Numbered from the stretch's first letter, positions 32,050 to 41,144 are shown. The stretch is 64,000 nucleotides of DNA from Paraperibacillus marinus (GCF_046237605.1 NZ_CP143542.1:4092001-4156000), one strand, 5' to 3'. Made by a program: numbers and translations. Notes: generated from the letters alone by a model not told the origin.

Positions 32050-34476
32050 TTATTTTACACCTGCCACATAATTCCCATGAACATAAGCAGATCCTTTACC
32101 AAATTTGATTTTGTACCAGGATCCGGTTCTGGATAGGATGGTGACGGTATTGTTCTTTTTCAGGCTGCCGACGATTTTTCCGTTAGTGGATGCCTGTGCC
32201 CGGACATTAAGGCTGGCTGATGCTTTGCCTGTCTGGGTCTTGCTGTATTTGTATACGGCTGTGCCCTTGTTATTGCTGCTGTCTGTGGCTGTGATCGTAA
32301 AGCTGTATGTGCCTGCTGCCGCTTTGGCTGCGCTCCAGGTTCTGGCCTGTGCGCCTGCCTTCTGCTGCGCGCCATTCACAAGGGTCGTGACAACCTTGCC
32401 CTTTTCATCCTTTATCTGAACCGTCACCTTGGAAGCTTCGCTTAGGGTGTAGCTCAGTGAGACGAGCTTTGTTTTAGAATTTTCTACAGCCTTGATGCTC
32501 TTGATGGCTGGCGCTTCTGTATCCTTTGGCTTGCTGAGTGTGAACGGGATGTTCAGTTCGCTCTCGTTTCCTTCAGCATCGGCTGCTTTGATGTAAAAGA
32601 GATATTTTCCATTGGCCGCCTTGGCTGCATACCAGGAAGCCCACTGAGTCCCTGCTTCCTTGGCAGCGTCTTTATTGTAAGTGGAAATCACTTTCCCCCT
32701 GATGTCTTTTACCTGGACAGTGACGACAGCTGCTTCGCTTAAGTTATAGCGGAAAAATACTTTTCCAGCCTTGGCGTCATAGGAGTTGCTTGTATCAGAC
32801 ACACTTGGTGCCTCGGCATCTTTCTTGATCAATTGGAACGAAACGGCCGCTGCGGCTTTATTGGCGCTTCCGTCCACTGCTTCTATTGCGAACGTATATG
32901 TGCCATTGCCGGCATGGGCTGGATTCCATGTGAATCTCTTTGTTCCTTTATCTGTTTGCACTCCGTCTGCCAGCACGGCGAGCACGGCGCCTCCTTCATC
33001 CTTTACCTTGACGGTCAGCTTTGCAGCTTCATCCATGGCAAAGCCGAGGGCGGCTGTTTCATTATCATAAGTTGCTGTGACAGAGCTGATGACCGGTGCA
33101 GTCTGGTCCTTTGGCGGCTCCGGGACTGCCGGGGCCGGCGGAACAGGAACCGTGATGACCGGTGCCGGATCTGCATCGGCCGAGCCAGTCTGGCCCGCCG
33201 GGGTGTAGGCGGTGATCAGTGTTGTACCCTTATAGTAGAAACTCAGGATTTTATCGTAGGTTACTCCCAGATCGCCCGCTTTCTTCGCGCCATATTGGCT
33301 CATCCCGACGCCATGGCCATAGCCGGCACCGGTGATGGTAAATTTATCTCCCGTGGAGTCCTGTGTGTTCACAAGATAGCTTTTCATCAAGTCCAAACCG
33401 AAGATGGCTCTGATCGCTGAGGCGTTGGCACCTTTCTTTTCGATGCGGTTTTCTACTGCCTTGCCTCCGGATTTGGTTAGGTATGTGATGGTGATATCGC
33501 CTTTTGTCACCCTTCCGCCTGTCCCGGTTCCATAAAGAGACAGTACTGGTATACCAGTGATTCTGACATCACTTCCATAGCCGTTTGATGCAAGCCAGGT
33601 CTTGATATTCTTAATTTCAGTTGTTTGTTCTGCTTCTTTTACAGAAGGCCACCAGGCATCTGCATTGGCGAGGTCCAGTGCTGCCGTGTCAATCTGCTTC
33701 TTTTGAATGCTGAGTGTCCATGGAGTCTTCGGATCATAAGAATCATTCTGGACGGTTAAGTACGCCCTTGGCGTCCCGCCCCATACATTGGAGTTTGTTT
33801 CTGTTTTCCCGCCGTTGCTTGAAGTGAAGAAAGCATCGGAGCCGATGGATGTGCCGTTATAGGCAATAACCTTCCCCTTAGTCGCATCGACAGCCTGGGT
33901 GGCGTTCGGATGCCATGCATAGCCGCCATACACCTGCTTGCTGATCGTGTCATCTGGCGTGCTGTTCACATAGCCCATTGCATAGGTCCTGGCAGCGACT
34001 GCCTGCGCCTTCAGTGCTTCTTGATTCCATAAAGCAGGCATTTCTGCAGGAACAACGCCCTTCAGATAGTCTTCCATCCCGATTGCATTGATCGGGCGGA
34101 CATAGCCGCTTTCATAGGTAAAATTCATGCTTCCAAGATAGGAGCGGCCGTTGATGGAAATGGGACCCTTTCCTGTACCAGGTACAGCTTCTATGGAAGT
34201 GCTGCGCCCAAGCTCCGTTGTTCCTTTTAAAAGGATGATGCTACCGCCGGACGCTTTGACTGTATAGGTATCATTCGCATTCAGCTTGACACCGATATTG
34301 GTAGAGTAGGAAACCTCGGGCACCACTGAAATCGAAGTTTTATTGCCGAGATAGTTTTTCAGTTTAACATGCATGACAGGCTCTGCTGAAGCCGCCTTTG
34401 CCGAAAGAATAGGGAGCGTGGAAACAACAAGAACAAAAACAAGGACAAGGAACAGAAACTTATGCAGCGATTTCAC
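32050..34476 (-). CDS. Secreted SpoIID/LytB-domain protein with SH3 tail
   Basis: This 808-aa protein starts at GTG (GGGG seven bases upstream) and has a signal peptide ending near AKAAS. The SpoIID/LytB domain (about residues 120-425) contains MEDYLKGVVPAEMP, QAVAARTYA, VYGGYAWHP and GHGVGMSQYGA. Three related Ig-like repeats follow (about 465-735), each with a pattern such as GNGTYTFAIEAVD or ANGKYLFYIKAAD. The C terminus is a bacterial SH3 domain (SLNVRAQASTNGKIVG). Family knowledge: SpoIID is a lytic transglycosylase in engulfment, and LytB is an amidase enhancer. The export signal and SH3 point to peptidoglycan remodelling. It is monocistronic. Confidence 0.88.
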   Translation of the reverse strand: MKSLHKFLFLVLVFVLVVSTLPILSAKAASAEPVMHVKLKNYLGNKTSISVVPEVSYSTNIGVKLNANDTYTVKASGGSIILLKGTTELGRSTSIEAVPGTGKGPISINGRSYLGSMNFTYESGYVRPINAIGMEDYLKGVVPAEMPALWNQEALKAQAVAARTYAMGYVNSTPDDTISKQVYGGYAWHPNATQAVDATKGKVIAYNGTSIGSDAFFTSSNGGKTETNSNVWGGTPRAYLTVQNDSYDPKTPWTLSIQKKQIDTAALDLANADAWWPSVKEAEQTTEIKNIKTWLASNGYGSDVRITGIPVLSLYGTGTGGRVTKGDITITYLTKSGGKAVENRIEKKGANASAIRAIFGLDLMKSYLVNTQDSTGDKFTITGAGYGHGVGMSQYGAKKAGDLGVTYDKILSFYYKGTTLITAYTPAGQTGSADADPAPVITVPVPPAPAVPEPPKDQTAPVISSVTATYDNETAALGFAMDEAAKLTVKVKDEGGAVLAVLADGVQTDKGTKRFTWNPAHAGNGTYTFAIEAVDGSANKAAAAVSFQLIKKDAEAPSVSDTSNSYDAKAGKVFFRYNLSEAAVVTVQVKDIRGKVISTYNKDAAKEAGTQWASWYAAKAANGKYLFYIKAADAEGNESELNIPFTLSKPKDTEAPAIKSIKAVENSKTKLVSLSYTLSEASKVTVQIKDEKGKVVTTLVNGAQQKAGAQARTWSAAKAAAGTYSFTITATDSSNNKGTAVYKYSKTQTGKASASLNVRAQASTNGKIVGSLKKNNTVTILSRTGSWYKIKFGKGSAYVHGNYVAGVK

Positions 34477-35019
34477 TCATTTTCCCCTTTTCTATTAATA
34501 TACTCATTTCCAGATAATATTTAATAACCCAATATTATCCTAAAGGAATCAGCTGTTCAATAAGATTTATAGTTATATAGATATGAAAGCCGGCTTCTTT
34601 CTTTTTCTATCGGAACCGTTTATCTGGTTCTTCATAGTTCTTTATGAGTATAAAAATAGATTAGAGGTATTACTATTTTCCATCTGTTACTTTATATTCC
34701 AGTTATGTAGGTGGATGCGTTCAGAACATCGTAGATTTGTGGCGCGGCTGGCTATTTTTTGCTTCTCCGCCTTGTTTTTTGAATAAAAAGATCCATTTTT
34801 CTTTCAGCAGCGGTATCCATGGAGGGTTAAATGCCCGTTACTAGCCAAACCGAGACCTTTACTAGCCGAAATCTTGATTTACTCGCCATACTGGCTGGCT
34901 TACTCGCCGAAAATAGCATTTACTCGCCGATATTGAAATTTACTAGCCAAACCGGAGCATTTACTCGCGAAATCGACTACTGGAATGCCCCCGGCCACCC
35001 GCGGCTAAAAGGCACAACA
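34477..35019. other. Gene-free AT-rich stretch containing inverted array 3
   Basis: A 67-codon open frame at 34583-34786 lacks a ribosome-binding site and is probably not a gene. 34838-34968 holds the inverted phased array. The remainder should include the promoter of the SpoIID-like gene near 34500-34580. Confidence 0.55.
34838..34968 (-). repeat. Phased GCGAGTAA array 3 (7 units, inverted)
   Basis: On the plus strand TTACTAGC or TTACTCGC starts at 34838, 34859, 34879, 34900, 34920, 34940 and 34961, spacings 20-21. These are reverse complements of GCGAGTAA/GCTAGTAA as seen in array 2a. Surrounding sequence is not shared with the other arrays. Confidence 0.85.
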
Positions 35020-35053
35020 AAGCCCGGGGAAACTAGTACTCTCCCCGGGCATG
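35020..35053 (-). terminator. Terminator of the PBP3 gene
   Basis: GCCCGGGGA pairs with TCCCCGGGC around a 16-base loop, followed by the weak T-tract TTTGTTGT on the minus strand. Confidence 0.65.
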
Positions 35054-35058
35054 GTGTA

Positions 35059-37053
35059 TCACTTTTTATAAATATTCTTCACCTTATCCACTACATGCTT
35101 GCTTCCGCCTTTTTTCTCGACGCCTTCGACGACCATGGCAAGGAGGAGGCTTGGGTTTTCGGTGTCAGTGACGACGAACCAGCCGTTCTCGGTTCCTTTT
35201 TCACCCTGCTTCTGTTTGATCTCGGCGGTGCCTGTTTTGCCCGCGAGCGGGATCTTCAGGGAAGCGGCGGAGTGCCCGGTGCCGCGCGGATGATCGATAA
35301 CGCCCTTCATCATCTTAAGAACTGAGTCTGCGGTTTCCGGCTTGATGACTTTTTCCTTCCATACCTTCCCTTTATCCGGATCATTCAGGAGCAGGGACGG
35401 TTTGATCAGGTTCCCTTCATTGAGGAAAGGAGTGTATGCCGCTGCGAGCTGCAGGGTGCTGGACTGAACCTGGCCCTGGCCGTAGCCGCTGTCGGCAAGG
35501 AGAACGTCTGATTCGAGCGAACCGATCTTGGCATCTGGAATCGGATAGCTGTACGGCATCTCCTCATCATAGCCGAATTTTTTGGCGCCATCTATAAACT
35601 TTTCCTTGCCGAGCTGAAGTGCCTGCTGGGCAAAGTAGATGTTGTCGGAATAAATCATGGCGTCTGTCATGTTGACCGGCTTCCCGTAATCATGAACACG
35701 GGTGACAAAATATTTGCCCCAGCTTTTGTCCTTCTGCCACTTCAGTCCGCTCACATTCATTGTTTTACCCGCATCCACCCCGTTCTCAAGGGCAATGGCC
35801 GCGGTCAGCGGCTTCATGGTCGAACCGGGCGCATACAGCGAGCTGAACCGGTTCAGGGAAGGATTCTTCGGATTGTTCGCGATCGCTTCCCGTTCTTCTT
35901 TTGAAATGCCGAGCACAAATTTGTTCGGATCAAAGGAAGGGCTGCTGACAAGCGCCAGTGTTTCTCCTGTTTTCGGGTGAAGCGCTGCCGCGGAGCCCGC
36001 ATCTCCCTTGTACTGGGAGAAAATCTTCTTCTGCAGGTTTCCGTCGATTGTGAGCTGGATTTTTTCGCCTGACTCGGCTGCCTTTTCCTTCAGCACCCGC
36101 TCTTCGCCGTCCTTATTCACGATCACAATTTTCGCACCCGGCTTTCCGCGCAGCTCGTCCTGATAGAGCTCCTCAAGACCGCGCTTGCCGATTACGTCAT
36201 TTGCGGTATAGCCTTTGTCCTTCAGTTTCTCCAGATCCTCTGCTGTGGCTGTACCGATATAGCCGGTAAGATGCGCGGCTGCGTCCTTCAGCGGATAGAC
36301 ACGTGAGGTTTTTTCATTTACATAGACGGACGGAATGGAGTCAAGCTCCTGGGCGAGCGCCATCTGATCTCCCGGGATGCTCTTGATCGGCACGCCATAT
36401 TCCGGCTTGACCCAGTCCTGATTCAGCTTCGCTTCAATTTCTGCCTTCGAGAGCTTCAATAACCCTGAGGCCCTCTTCAGGATGGCTTCCTTATCTTTCA
36501 TTTCGCCTGGGACCATGCTGATTTCATATACCTCAGAATTGATGGCAAGCCCCTTGCCATTGCGGTCAAATATTTCGCCGCGGACAGCAGGCAGGTCCTG
36601 GACCGAGATCTTCTCCCCTTTTTTCAGGCCGGGGACGATGAGACCGGGATTCCAGTTTACATACCAGTTTGATTCCTTTTCACGTTCCTCTTTATTCAGC
36701 TGCATTTTTTCCCCGAAACTGATTTCACCGGCTGTGGTGTCCATTGTGACCGAAATCGGAAGGGAGACCTTCTTGGCATCTCCATGATCCTTTTCTTCCT
36801 TCGGTTTATTGTAGGTTACCTTAAGATCTTTTGCGCCGATTCCTTCATATATCTTCTTATAGCGCTCCGTGAATTCTTTTTTGCTGATTTCCTTCTTTGC
36901 AGGCTTGGAGAGATAATCATACATCTTGCCCCACTCCTGTTTATTCCAAAGATCTGCGTATTTGTCCAGGCGGTCCTCAGGCTTCGGTTCATTGCTGCAG
37001 GCACCAAGGAGCAGCAGAAGCGTGAAGCCGAGTGCCAGCTTTATGTATTTCAT
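35059..37053 (-). CDS. pbpC: Penicillin-binding protein 3 (class B transpeptidase)
   Basis: This 664-aa protein starts MKYIKLALGFTLLLLLGACS, with AGGAGG seven bases upstream. It has a lipoprotein-type signal (LLGACS). An NTF2-like MecA-N domain (about 25-145) and a PBP dimerisation domain come next. The transpeptidase domain has STMK (Ser near residue 409), the SxN motif YSDNIYF, and KTGTAE near 610. Length and domain order match B. subtilis PbpC and the low-affinity MecA-type PBPs. Function: peptidoglycan cross-linking on the outer membrane face; related proteins tolerate beta-lactams, which is family knowledge, not shown here. It stands alone. Confidence 0.93.
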   Translation of the reverse strand: MKYIKLALGFTLLLLLGACSNEPKPEDRLDKYADLWNKQEWGKMYDYLSKPAKKEISKKEFTERYKKIYEGIGAKDLKVTYNKPKEEKDHGDAKKVSLPISVTMDTTAGEISFGEKMQLNKEEREKESNWYVNWNPGLIVPGLKKGEKISVQDLPAVRGEIFDRNGKGLAINSEVYEISMVPGEMKDKEAILKRASGLLKLSKAEIEAKLNQDWVKPEYGVPIKSIPGDQMALAQELDSIPSVYVNEKTSRVYPLKDAAAHLTGYIGTATAEDLEKLKDKGYTANDVIGKRGLEELYQDELRGKPGAKIVIVNKDGEERVLKEKAAESGEKIQLTIDGNLQKKIFSQYKGDAGSAAALHPKTGETLALVSSPSFDPNKFVLGISKEEREAIANNPKNPSLNRFSSLYAPGSTMKPLTAAIALENGVDAGKTMNVSGLKWQKDKSWGKYFVTRVHDYGKPVNMTDAMIYSDNIYFAQQALQLGKEKFIDGAKKFGYDEEMPYSYPIPDAKIGSLESDVLLADSGYGQGQVQSSTLQLAAAYTPFLNEGNLIKPSLLLNDPDKGKVWKEKVIKPETADSVLKMMKGVIDHPRGTGHSAASLKIPLAGKTGTAEIKQKQGEKGTENGWFVVTDTENPSLLLAMVVEGVEKKGGSKHVVDKVKNIYKK

Positions 37054-37204
37054 TAGAAAACCTCCTATCAAGTTTTTAAGAAAGTAAGCTATTTAACCTA
37101 GTTCCTCCCGGCATAAAATCTATACATTGTCGGGTACTCCAGCCAGTCGCCTTATAGTTTAATAGAAAGGAGGCATAGAACATCAACAATAGGGAGGATT
37201 ACAT

Positions 37205-38875
37205 TTGAAAAAATTTAAACTGATACTGATCGGACTTGCCCTTTTACTTTCAGCCCTGTCCGTAAGCGGCAAAGCCGAAGCGGCAGCACCCATCGTAAAC
37301 CCTTACAAGACGTACACCTTCTCCAATATGATTACAGACATTTACAAGCTGAAAAATGCTTATCCCGGCCTTGTCCAGGTAAAGGTGATCGGCAAATCCG
37401 AGTTCGGCCGCAATATTTATGCAGTGGGACTCGGCAAGGGGAAAGCCCAGGCCTTCATCAATGGCTCACATCATGCCCGTGAATGGCTGACAACCAACCT
37501 GAACATGTACATGATCGATAAATATGCCTCTGCTTACGTAAACGGAAGCAGCATCAAGGGCTATAATGCACGGTCTGTGCTGAATGCCTCCACCCTCTGG
37601 TTCGTGCCGATGGTGAATCCCGACGGAGTCACCCTGCAGCAGAAGGGCCTGACGGCATTTCCAGCTTCCTACCATTCTACTTTAATCAAAATGAACGGCG
37701 GAAGCAAAAATTTCAAACGCTGGAAGTCAAACGCCAAGGGCGTAGACCTGAACCGCCAGTATGATGCCAAATGGGCAGGCACAGACAGCCCGTCCGCTCC
37801 GTATTACCGCGATTACAAAGGCACGGCGCCTCATACCGCAAAAGAAGTGAAGGCGGTCCTGAGCCTTGTGAATTCAAAGGATTTTGATATGGCATTATCT
37901 TACCATACCAGCGGACAAATTCTATTTTGGAATTATGAACAATCCGGTACAAGAAAGACCCGCGACTATAATCTGGCGAAAAAGCTGAACAGTCTGACCG
38001 GCTACCGCTTGTACACGCCGACTGACTTCTCAAATGCCGCCGGCTTCAGCGACTGGTTCTCACGGAAAAAGCTGAGAACGGCATTTACAGTCGAGATTTC
38101 TCCTTATTACACTGAAACCAACCCGCCTGTCTCAGAATTCAGCGGTGTCTGGACAGAAAACCAGGCTGGAGGGCTGTTTGCGGGATATGAGAGTGCGAAG
38201 CTCTACACGGCACGAATGGATGCCAAGGCAGCCGACCTGAAAACAAAGCTGACTTCCCTGCGCGATTCAGCCGGCAAGCTGAAAAGCTATTATTATACGA
38301 ATGTAACCACCACGGGCGCCCTGAAGAAGGATCCTGCCTTCATGGATCTGTACACCCGGACGAAGAGCACGATTGCGTCCCTGCAAAAGATATATTCTTC
38401 CCTTCCGTCCAAGAATCAGGCAGAATTAAAGCCGCTTTTTGATGAGAGCAAGCGTCATGTCTATTATTCTGCTAAATTCATCAAGGGAATCTATGCGGGC
38501 GAACAGGCGAAGCTCCTGAGCACGCAGCAGGACACCAAGCTCACCGGAGGGGTAATCGATGCCGCGCTTCACCGCCAGACAGCCGTCGCTGTATCAAACG
38601 CGAAAAAGGCACAGTCTGAAATGTACGGCACACTTGTACGGCAATTATACGGAACAAAATACACAAACCCTGCCTACAAAATCTATGCAGGCAGCAAATT
38701 CGCCCTGGACCGCAGCAACCTGCTCACAGAAGCAGGAAAACTCGAAGCCGCCGGCAGCCACAAAGCCGCCGACACACTCATTGCCCAATACGACGAACTC
38801 AACAAACAGTCCTACCGCTTCAAGCTCTACCCTGCCATCGAAACCAGGCTCGCCGCCAAGCGCGCCCAATTCTAG
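37205..38875 (+). CDS. Secreted M14 zinc carboxypeptidase with SbsC-like helical tail
   Basis: This 556-aa protein starts at TTG (GGGAGG seven bases upstream) and has a signal peptide cleaved near AEAA. The M14 domain spans about 35-335. The zinc ligands are in SHHAREW (His and Glu near residues 90-93) and LSYHTSGQ (near 235). The catalytic Glu is in FTVEISPY (near 296), and MVNPDGV is also present. About 220 further helical residues (340-556) are not part of the peptidase and resemble the lysine/alanine-rich helical modules of SbsC-type surface proteins. It probably trims peptides or peptidoglycan stems at the surface. The stop codon is fused to a REP-like palindrome. Confidence 0.88.
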   Translation: MKKFKLILIGLALLLSALSVSGKAEAAAPIVNPYKTYTFSNMITDIYKLKNAYPGLVQVKVIGKSEFGRNIYAVGLGKGKAQAFINGSHHAREWLTTNLNMYMIDKYASAYVNGSSIKGYNARSVLNASTLWFVPMVNPDGVTLQQKGLTAFPASYHSTLIKMNGGSKNFKRWKSNAKGVDLNRQYDAKWAGTDSPSAPYYRDYKGTAPHTAKEVKAVLSLVNSKDFDMALSYHTSGQILFWNYEQSGTRKTRDYNLAKKLNSLTGYRLYTPTDFSNAAGFSDWFSRKKLRTAFTVEISPYYTETNPPVSEFSGVWTENQAGGLFAGYESAKLYTARMDAKAADLKTKLTSLRDSAGKLKSYYYTNVTTTGALKKDPAFMDLYTRTKSTIASLQKIYSSLPSKNQAELKPLFDESKRHVYYSAKFIKGIYAGEQAKLLSTQQDTKLTGGVIDAALHRQTAVAVSNAKKAQSEMYGTLVRQLYGTKYTNPAYKIYAGSKFALDRSNLLTEAGKLEAAGSHKAADTLIAQYDELNKQSYRFKLYPAIETRLAAKRAQF

Positions 38876-38896
38876 GGGGACAGTCCCCTATTTCCC
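38873..38896. repeat. REP-like palindrome, site a
   Basis: TAGGGGACAGTCCCCTA-type palindrome followed by TTTCCC. Its first bases supply the M14 gene's stop codon TAG. Confidence 0.75.
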
Positions 38897-38930
38897 AAAC
38901 CGCTGATCCCTTATGGACAGCGGTTTTTTG
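38897..38930 (+). terminator. Terminator of the M14 peptidase gene
   Basis: AACCGCTG pairs with CAGCGGTT, followed by TTTTTT. Confidence 0.85.
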
Positions 38931-38940
38931 GCGTTTTTTC

Positions 38941-38962
38941 GGGGGACAGTCCCCCATTTCCC
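38941..38962. repeat. REP-like palindrome, site b
   Basis: GGGGGACAGTCCCCC followed by ATTTCCC, 45 bp from site a and in the same orientation. Confidence 0.75.
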
Positions 38963-39022
38963 AGTATGCTAGTCCCGGAGTTTGGAGTATAATGGAAGAT
39001 ATTACAATCAAGGAGGATATGG

Positions 39023-40726
39023 ATGTTGAAGAGTAGTAGATTGATACAGTTTGTTTTGCCGCTTCTTCTATTGTTTGCCCTGTCAGGACGGGCGGAAGCA
39101 GCGACCGCGCCTGGCGCCATTGTGGATGATGCTTATAAGGCTGCCAAGCTGCTGGATTATTACAGTTCAGGAGCCGGAGCCACCGGGAAGATGGTCCCCG
39201 CTTATTATCTGAACCGCGCACAGGACAAGTACACAGCGGCCTTAAAGAAATTAACCGCCGCACAGGAAAAGACTTATAAAAACAAGCTGAGTGCAGCAAA
39301 TACCTATATTAATAGAGGAAAGCTGTTCATCGCAGGCGTTAAAGGGGGACAATCGGCAGCGGCTGTGCGTCTCAAGCTTGAAAACAGCGTAAAATCCGGA
39401 AAGGCGGATCCGGCCATTCTGATCCTGCTTGATTCTGAAATCAAGAAGCAATCAGCCGCCATCCAGAAAATTTATTCATCCACCGCAGAAGCGCGCGTAT
39501 ATTCCCTCTATATCAAACCGGCAAAAACCACACTATCCTCTTACTCCAAAGCCCTTGCCGTCAAAAAGAATTTAATAGAAGCAAATAAGTACAAAGCTAC
39601 CGCCGCAGACTATTTTACCGGCTATTATAAAGGAGCGATGACGGGAATCCTCGACGTGCCGCAGGCCGCCATGCAGAGTGCCCTGCAAAAGGAATTCGAG
39701 AAGCTTACAGCTGCCATAGCCGCGAAGCCTAAGAAGGAACCGCTTAAAACTTATTATGAAGCAGAAATTCTTATGGAAAAGCTGGGAGCACTCATTAAGC
39801 CGGGCATTTCAGGCGCTGAAGTGCCAAAAACTTATGATCTGCTCGGGATGAAAATCAGCTCCTCCGGATTTACGGCGGCTGAGAAAGCTAAATTAAAGAC
39901 AAAACGCGAAAAACTCATGAAGCCGCTTCGGCTCACGCCTAAAGAAGTCAAGACAAAGCTGACAAAAAAGGCGCTTAATATGGGGGTTCCGCCTGAAATC
40001 GTGAAGGCTATTGCTTTTACTGAAAACTCCAGCTTTCGCCAATTCACCGAAAATGGCGATGTGTACAAAAGTCCGGATAACGGCTATGGAATTACACAGC
40101 TGACTCCTCCTTCTGTTACAGACAAAAGCTATGACTGGGATCGAGTAAAATATGATATCGATTATAATATTGAATCAGGGATTGATCTTCTCGTGAATAA
40201 ATGGAACTATTCCGGCACGGTCATCCCTGAAGTGAACCGTCATGTGCCGATGGTCCTTGAGGATTGGTATTTCACCCTCATGGCTTACAACGGGATCGCC
40301 AAGCGCAATAACCCAAATGACAGTCCTGTTGAAAGCACCTATCAGATGAAGGTGTATCATGCCATCAACCAATTGGCCCAGGTCAGCACCGATTACCTGG
40401 CACCCCGCCAGGTGAAGCTCGTCAAGCATCCAGACACGGAAATGTGGTATTTCGATGACTTGACGCCGCAGTTCACAGAACAAGCGACTCCCTCCACCCA
40501 AATGGTCCTGAAGGATGAAGAATTTACATTCAAACAAAGCACCACCTTCAGGAGCTCCCCTGCTGCATCCGGGACCAAAACCATCATGCCGGCAGGGACT
40601 GAAGTGAAAGTCCTGGAAGCTTCCATTGAGGATGAAAATCCTTACAATCTGTATAACTGGTACAAGGTGCAGATTCCCCGCCAGAACAAGATTTGGTATG
40701 TAGCGTCCCAGAATTTCATTAAATAA
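39023..40726 (+). CDS. Secreted lysozyme-like (transglycosylase-type) protein
   Basis: This 567-aa protein starts MLKSSRLIQFVLPLLLLFAL, with AGGAGG six bases upstream and a signal peptide ending near AEAA. Residues 30-290 are helical, Ala/Lys-rich and similar in style to SbsC wall-binding modules (AIQKIYSSTAEARVYSLY). A lysozyme-like domain follows (about 310-450), with VPPEIVKAIAFTENSSF (likely catalytic Glu) and NGYGITQLTPP. The C terminus (about 495-567) is SH3-like (FRSSPAASGTKTIMPAGTEV). A role in cutting peptidoglycan glycan strands is inferred from these motifs. It shares its terminator with the convergent sinI-like gene. Confidence 0.8.
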   Translation: MLKSSRLIQFVLPLLLLFALSGRAEAATAPGAIVDDAYKAAKLLDYYSSGAGATGKMVPAYYLNRAQDKYTAALKKLTAAQEKTYKNKLSAANTYINRGKLFIAGVKGGQSAAAVRLKLENSVKSGKADPAILILLDSEIKKQSAAIQKIYSSTAEARVYSLYIKPAKTTLSSYSKALAVKKNLIEANKYKATAADYFTGYYKGAMTGILDVPQAAMQSALQKEFEKLTAAIAAKPKKEPLKTYYEAEILMEKLGALIKPGISGAEVPKTYDLLGMKISSSGFTAAEKAKLKTKREKLMKPLRLTPKEVKTKLTKKALNMGVPPEIVKAIAFTENSSFRQFTENGDVYKSPDNGYGITQLTPPSVTDKSYDWDRVKYDIDYNIESGIDLLVNKWNYSGTVIPEVNRHVPMVLEDWYFTLMAYNGIAKRNNPNDSPVESTYQMKVYHAINQLAQVSTDYLAPRQVKLVKHPDTEMWYFDDLTPQFTEQATPSTQMVLKDEEFTFKQSTTFRSSPAASGTKTIMPAGTEVKVLEASIEDENPYNLYNWYKVQIPRQNKIWYVASQNFIK

Positions 40727-40762
40727 AAAATCGCCCTTCTCAGGTTCGAGAGGGGCTTTCGT
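40725..40762. terminator. Bidirectional terminator
   Basis: GCCCTTCTC pairs with GAGAGGGGC (one G-U), with TTTTTT on the minus-strand side and TTTCGTT on the plus side. It serves the convergent transglycosylase-like and sinI-like genes. Confidence 0.7.
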
Positions 40763-40779
40763 TATGTGTGGATATAGGT

Positions 40780-40950
40780 TCATTGATGGGGGTCTGTACC
40801 ATGATGGGGCGGTTCTTCTGCCGGGGCTTTGGAAGGGCGATTATCCTGAAGGAACTGTTTGATTTCCGCAAGGGACAGACCTAGGCGCCTGGCTTCACAG
40901 AATAGTTCTATCCATTCTGCATCCAAATCCTTTACTGTAACCATGTTCAT
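40780..40950 (-). CDS. SinI-like antirepressor
   Basis: This 56-aa protein begins MNMVTVKDLDAEWIELFCEA and continues RRLGLSLAEIKQFLQ. The LDxEW-EL--EA-----S--EI--FL pattern is that of the SinI domain, which in B. subtilis forms heterodimers with SinR through two helices and lifts repression of matrix genes. The C-terminal 20 residues are Pro/His-rich and not conserved with SinI. AAGGAG lies eight bases before the ATG at 40950. There is no sinR beside it. The gene follows a cyclic-di-GMP-I riboswitch directly, so its translation is probably controlled by that second messenger. The target repressor is not identifiable here. Confidence 0.85.
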   Translation of the reverse strand: MNMVTVKDLDAEWIELFCEARRLGLSLAEIKQFLQDNRPSKAPAEEPPHHGTDPHQ

Positions 40951-40964
40951 TCATTTTTCTCCTT

Positions 40965-41056
40965 CATGCGGCAGCCCAGCCGTCCTGCCCGGAAGCGAGG
41001 ACCTGCGGCTTTGCGTCCCTATCTTTCAATAGGTTTGCATTTCACTCAGATTCCCT
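40965..41056 (-). promoter_or_regulatory. Cyclic di-GMP-I riboswitch (GEMM-I)
   Basis: On the minus strand the aptamer shows TGCAAACC, hairpin P2 CCTATT-GAAA-GATAGG with a GNRA tetraloop, then the invariant GGGACGCAAAGCC. P3 follows with GTCCT/AGGAC inside AGCC/GGCT. These match the GEMM-I consensus at all core positions I can recall. The 3' end runs straight into AAGGAG of the sinI-like gene with no terminator between, pointing to translational rather than transcriptional control. Whether c-di-GMP turns the gene on or off cannot be read with certainty. Confidence 0.87.
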
Positions 41057-41144
41057 AGTGGTTTACCCGGCCCAAATCAGTGAATAACCCGATCTGACGG
41101 AATATTTATCTACAAATTCCGACTTTTGACGCAGTTTATGTTGT

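Noticed and set aside
34583..34786. 67-aa hydrophobic frame with ATG start
   Set aside because: No Shine-Dalgarno sequence, very AT-rich, and composition explains the hydrophobicity; not listed as a gene.
35059..37053. Calling the PBP a MecA-type resistance determinant
   Set aside because: The NTF2/MecA-N domain is shared by ordinary Bacillus PBP3; sequence alone does not show resistance and the gene lies in a native-looking context.
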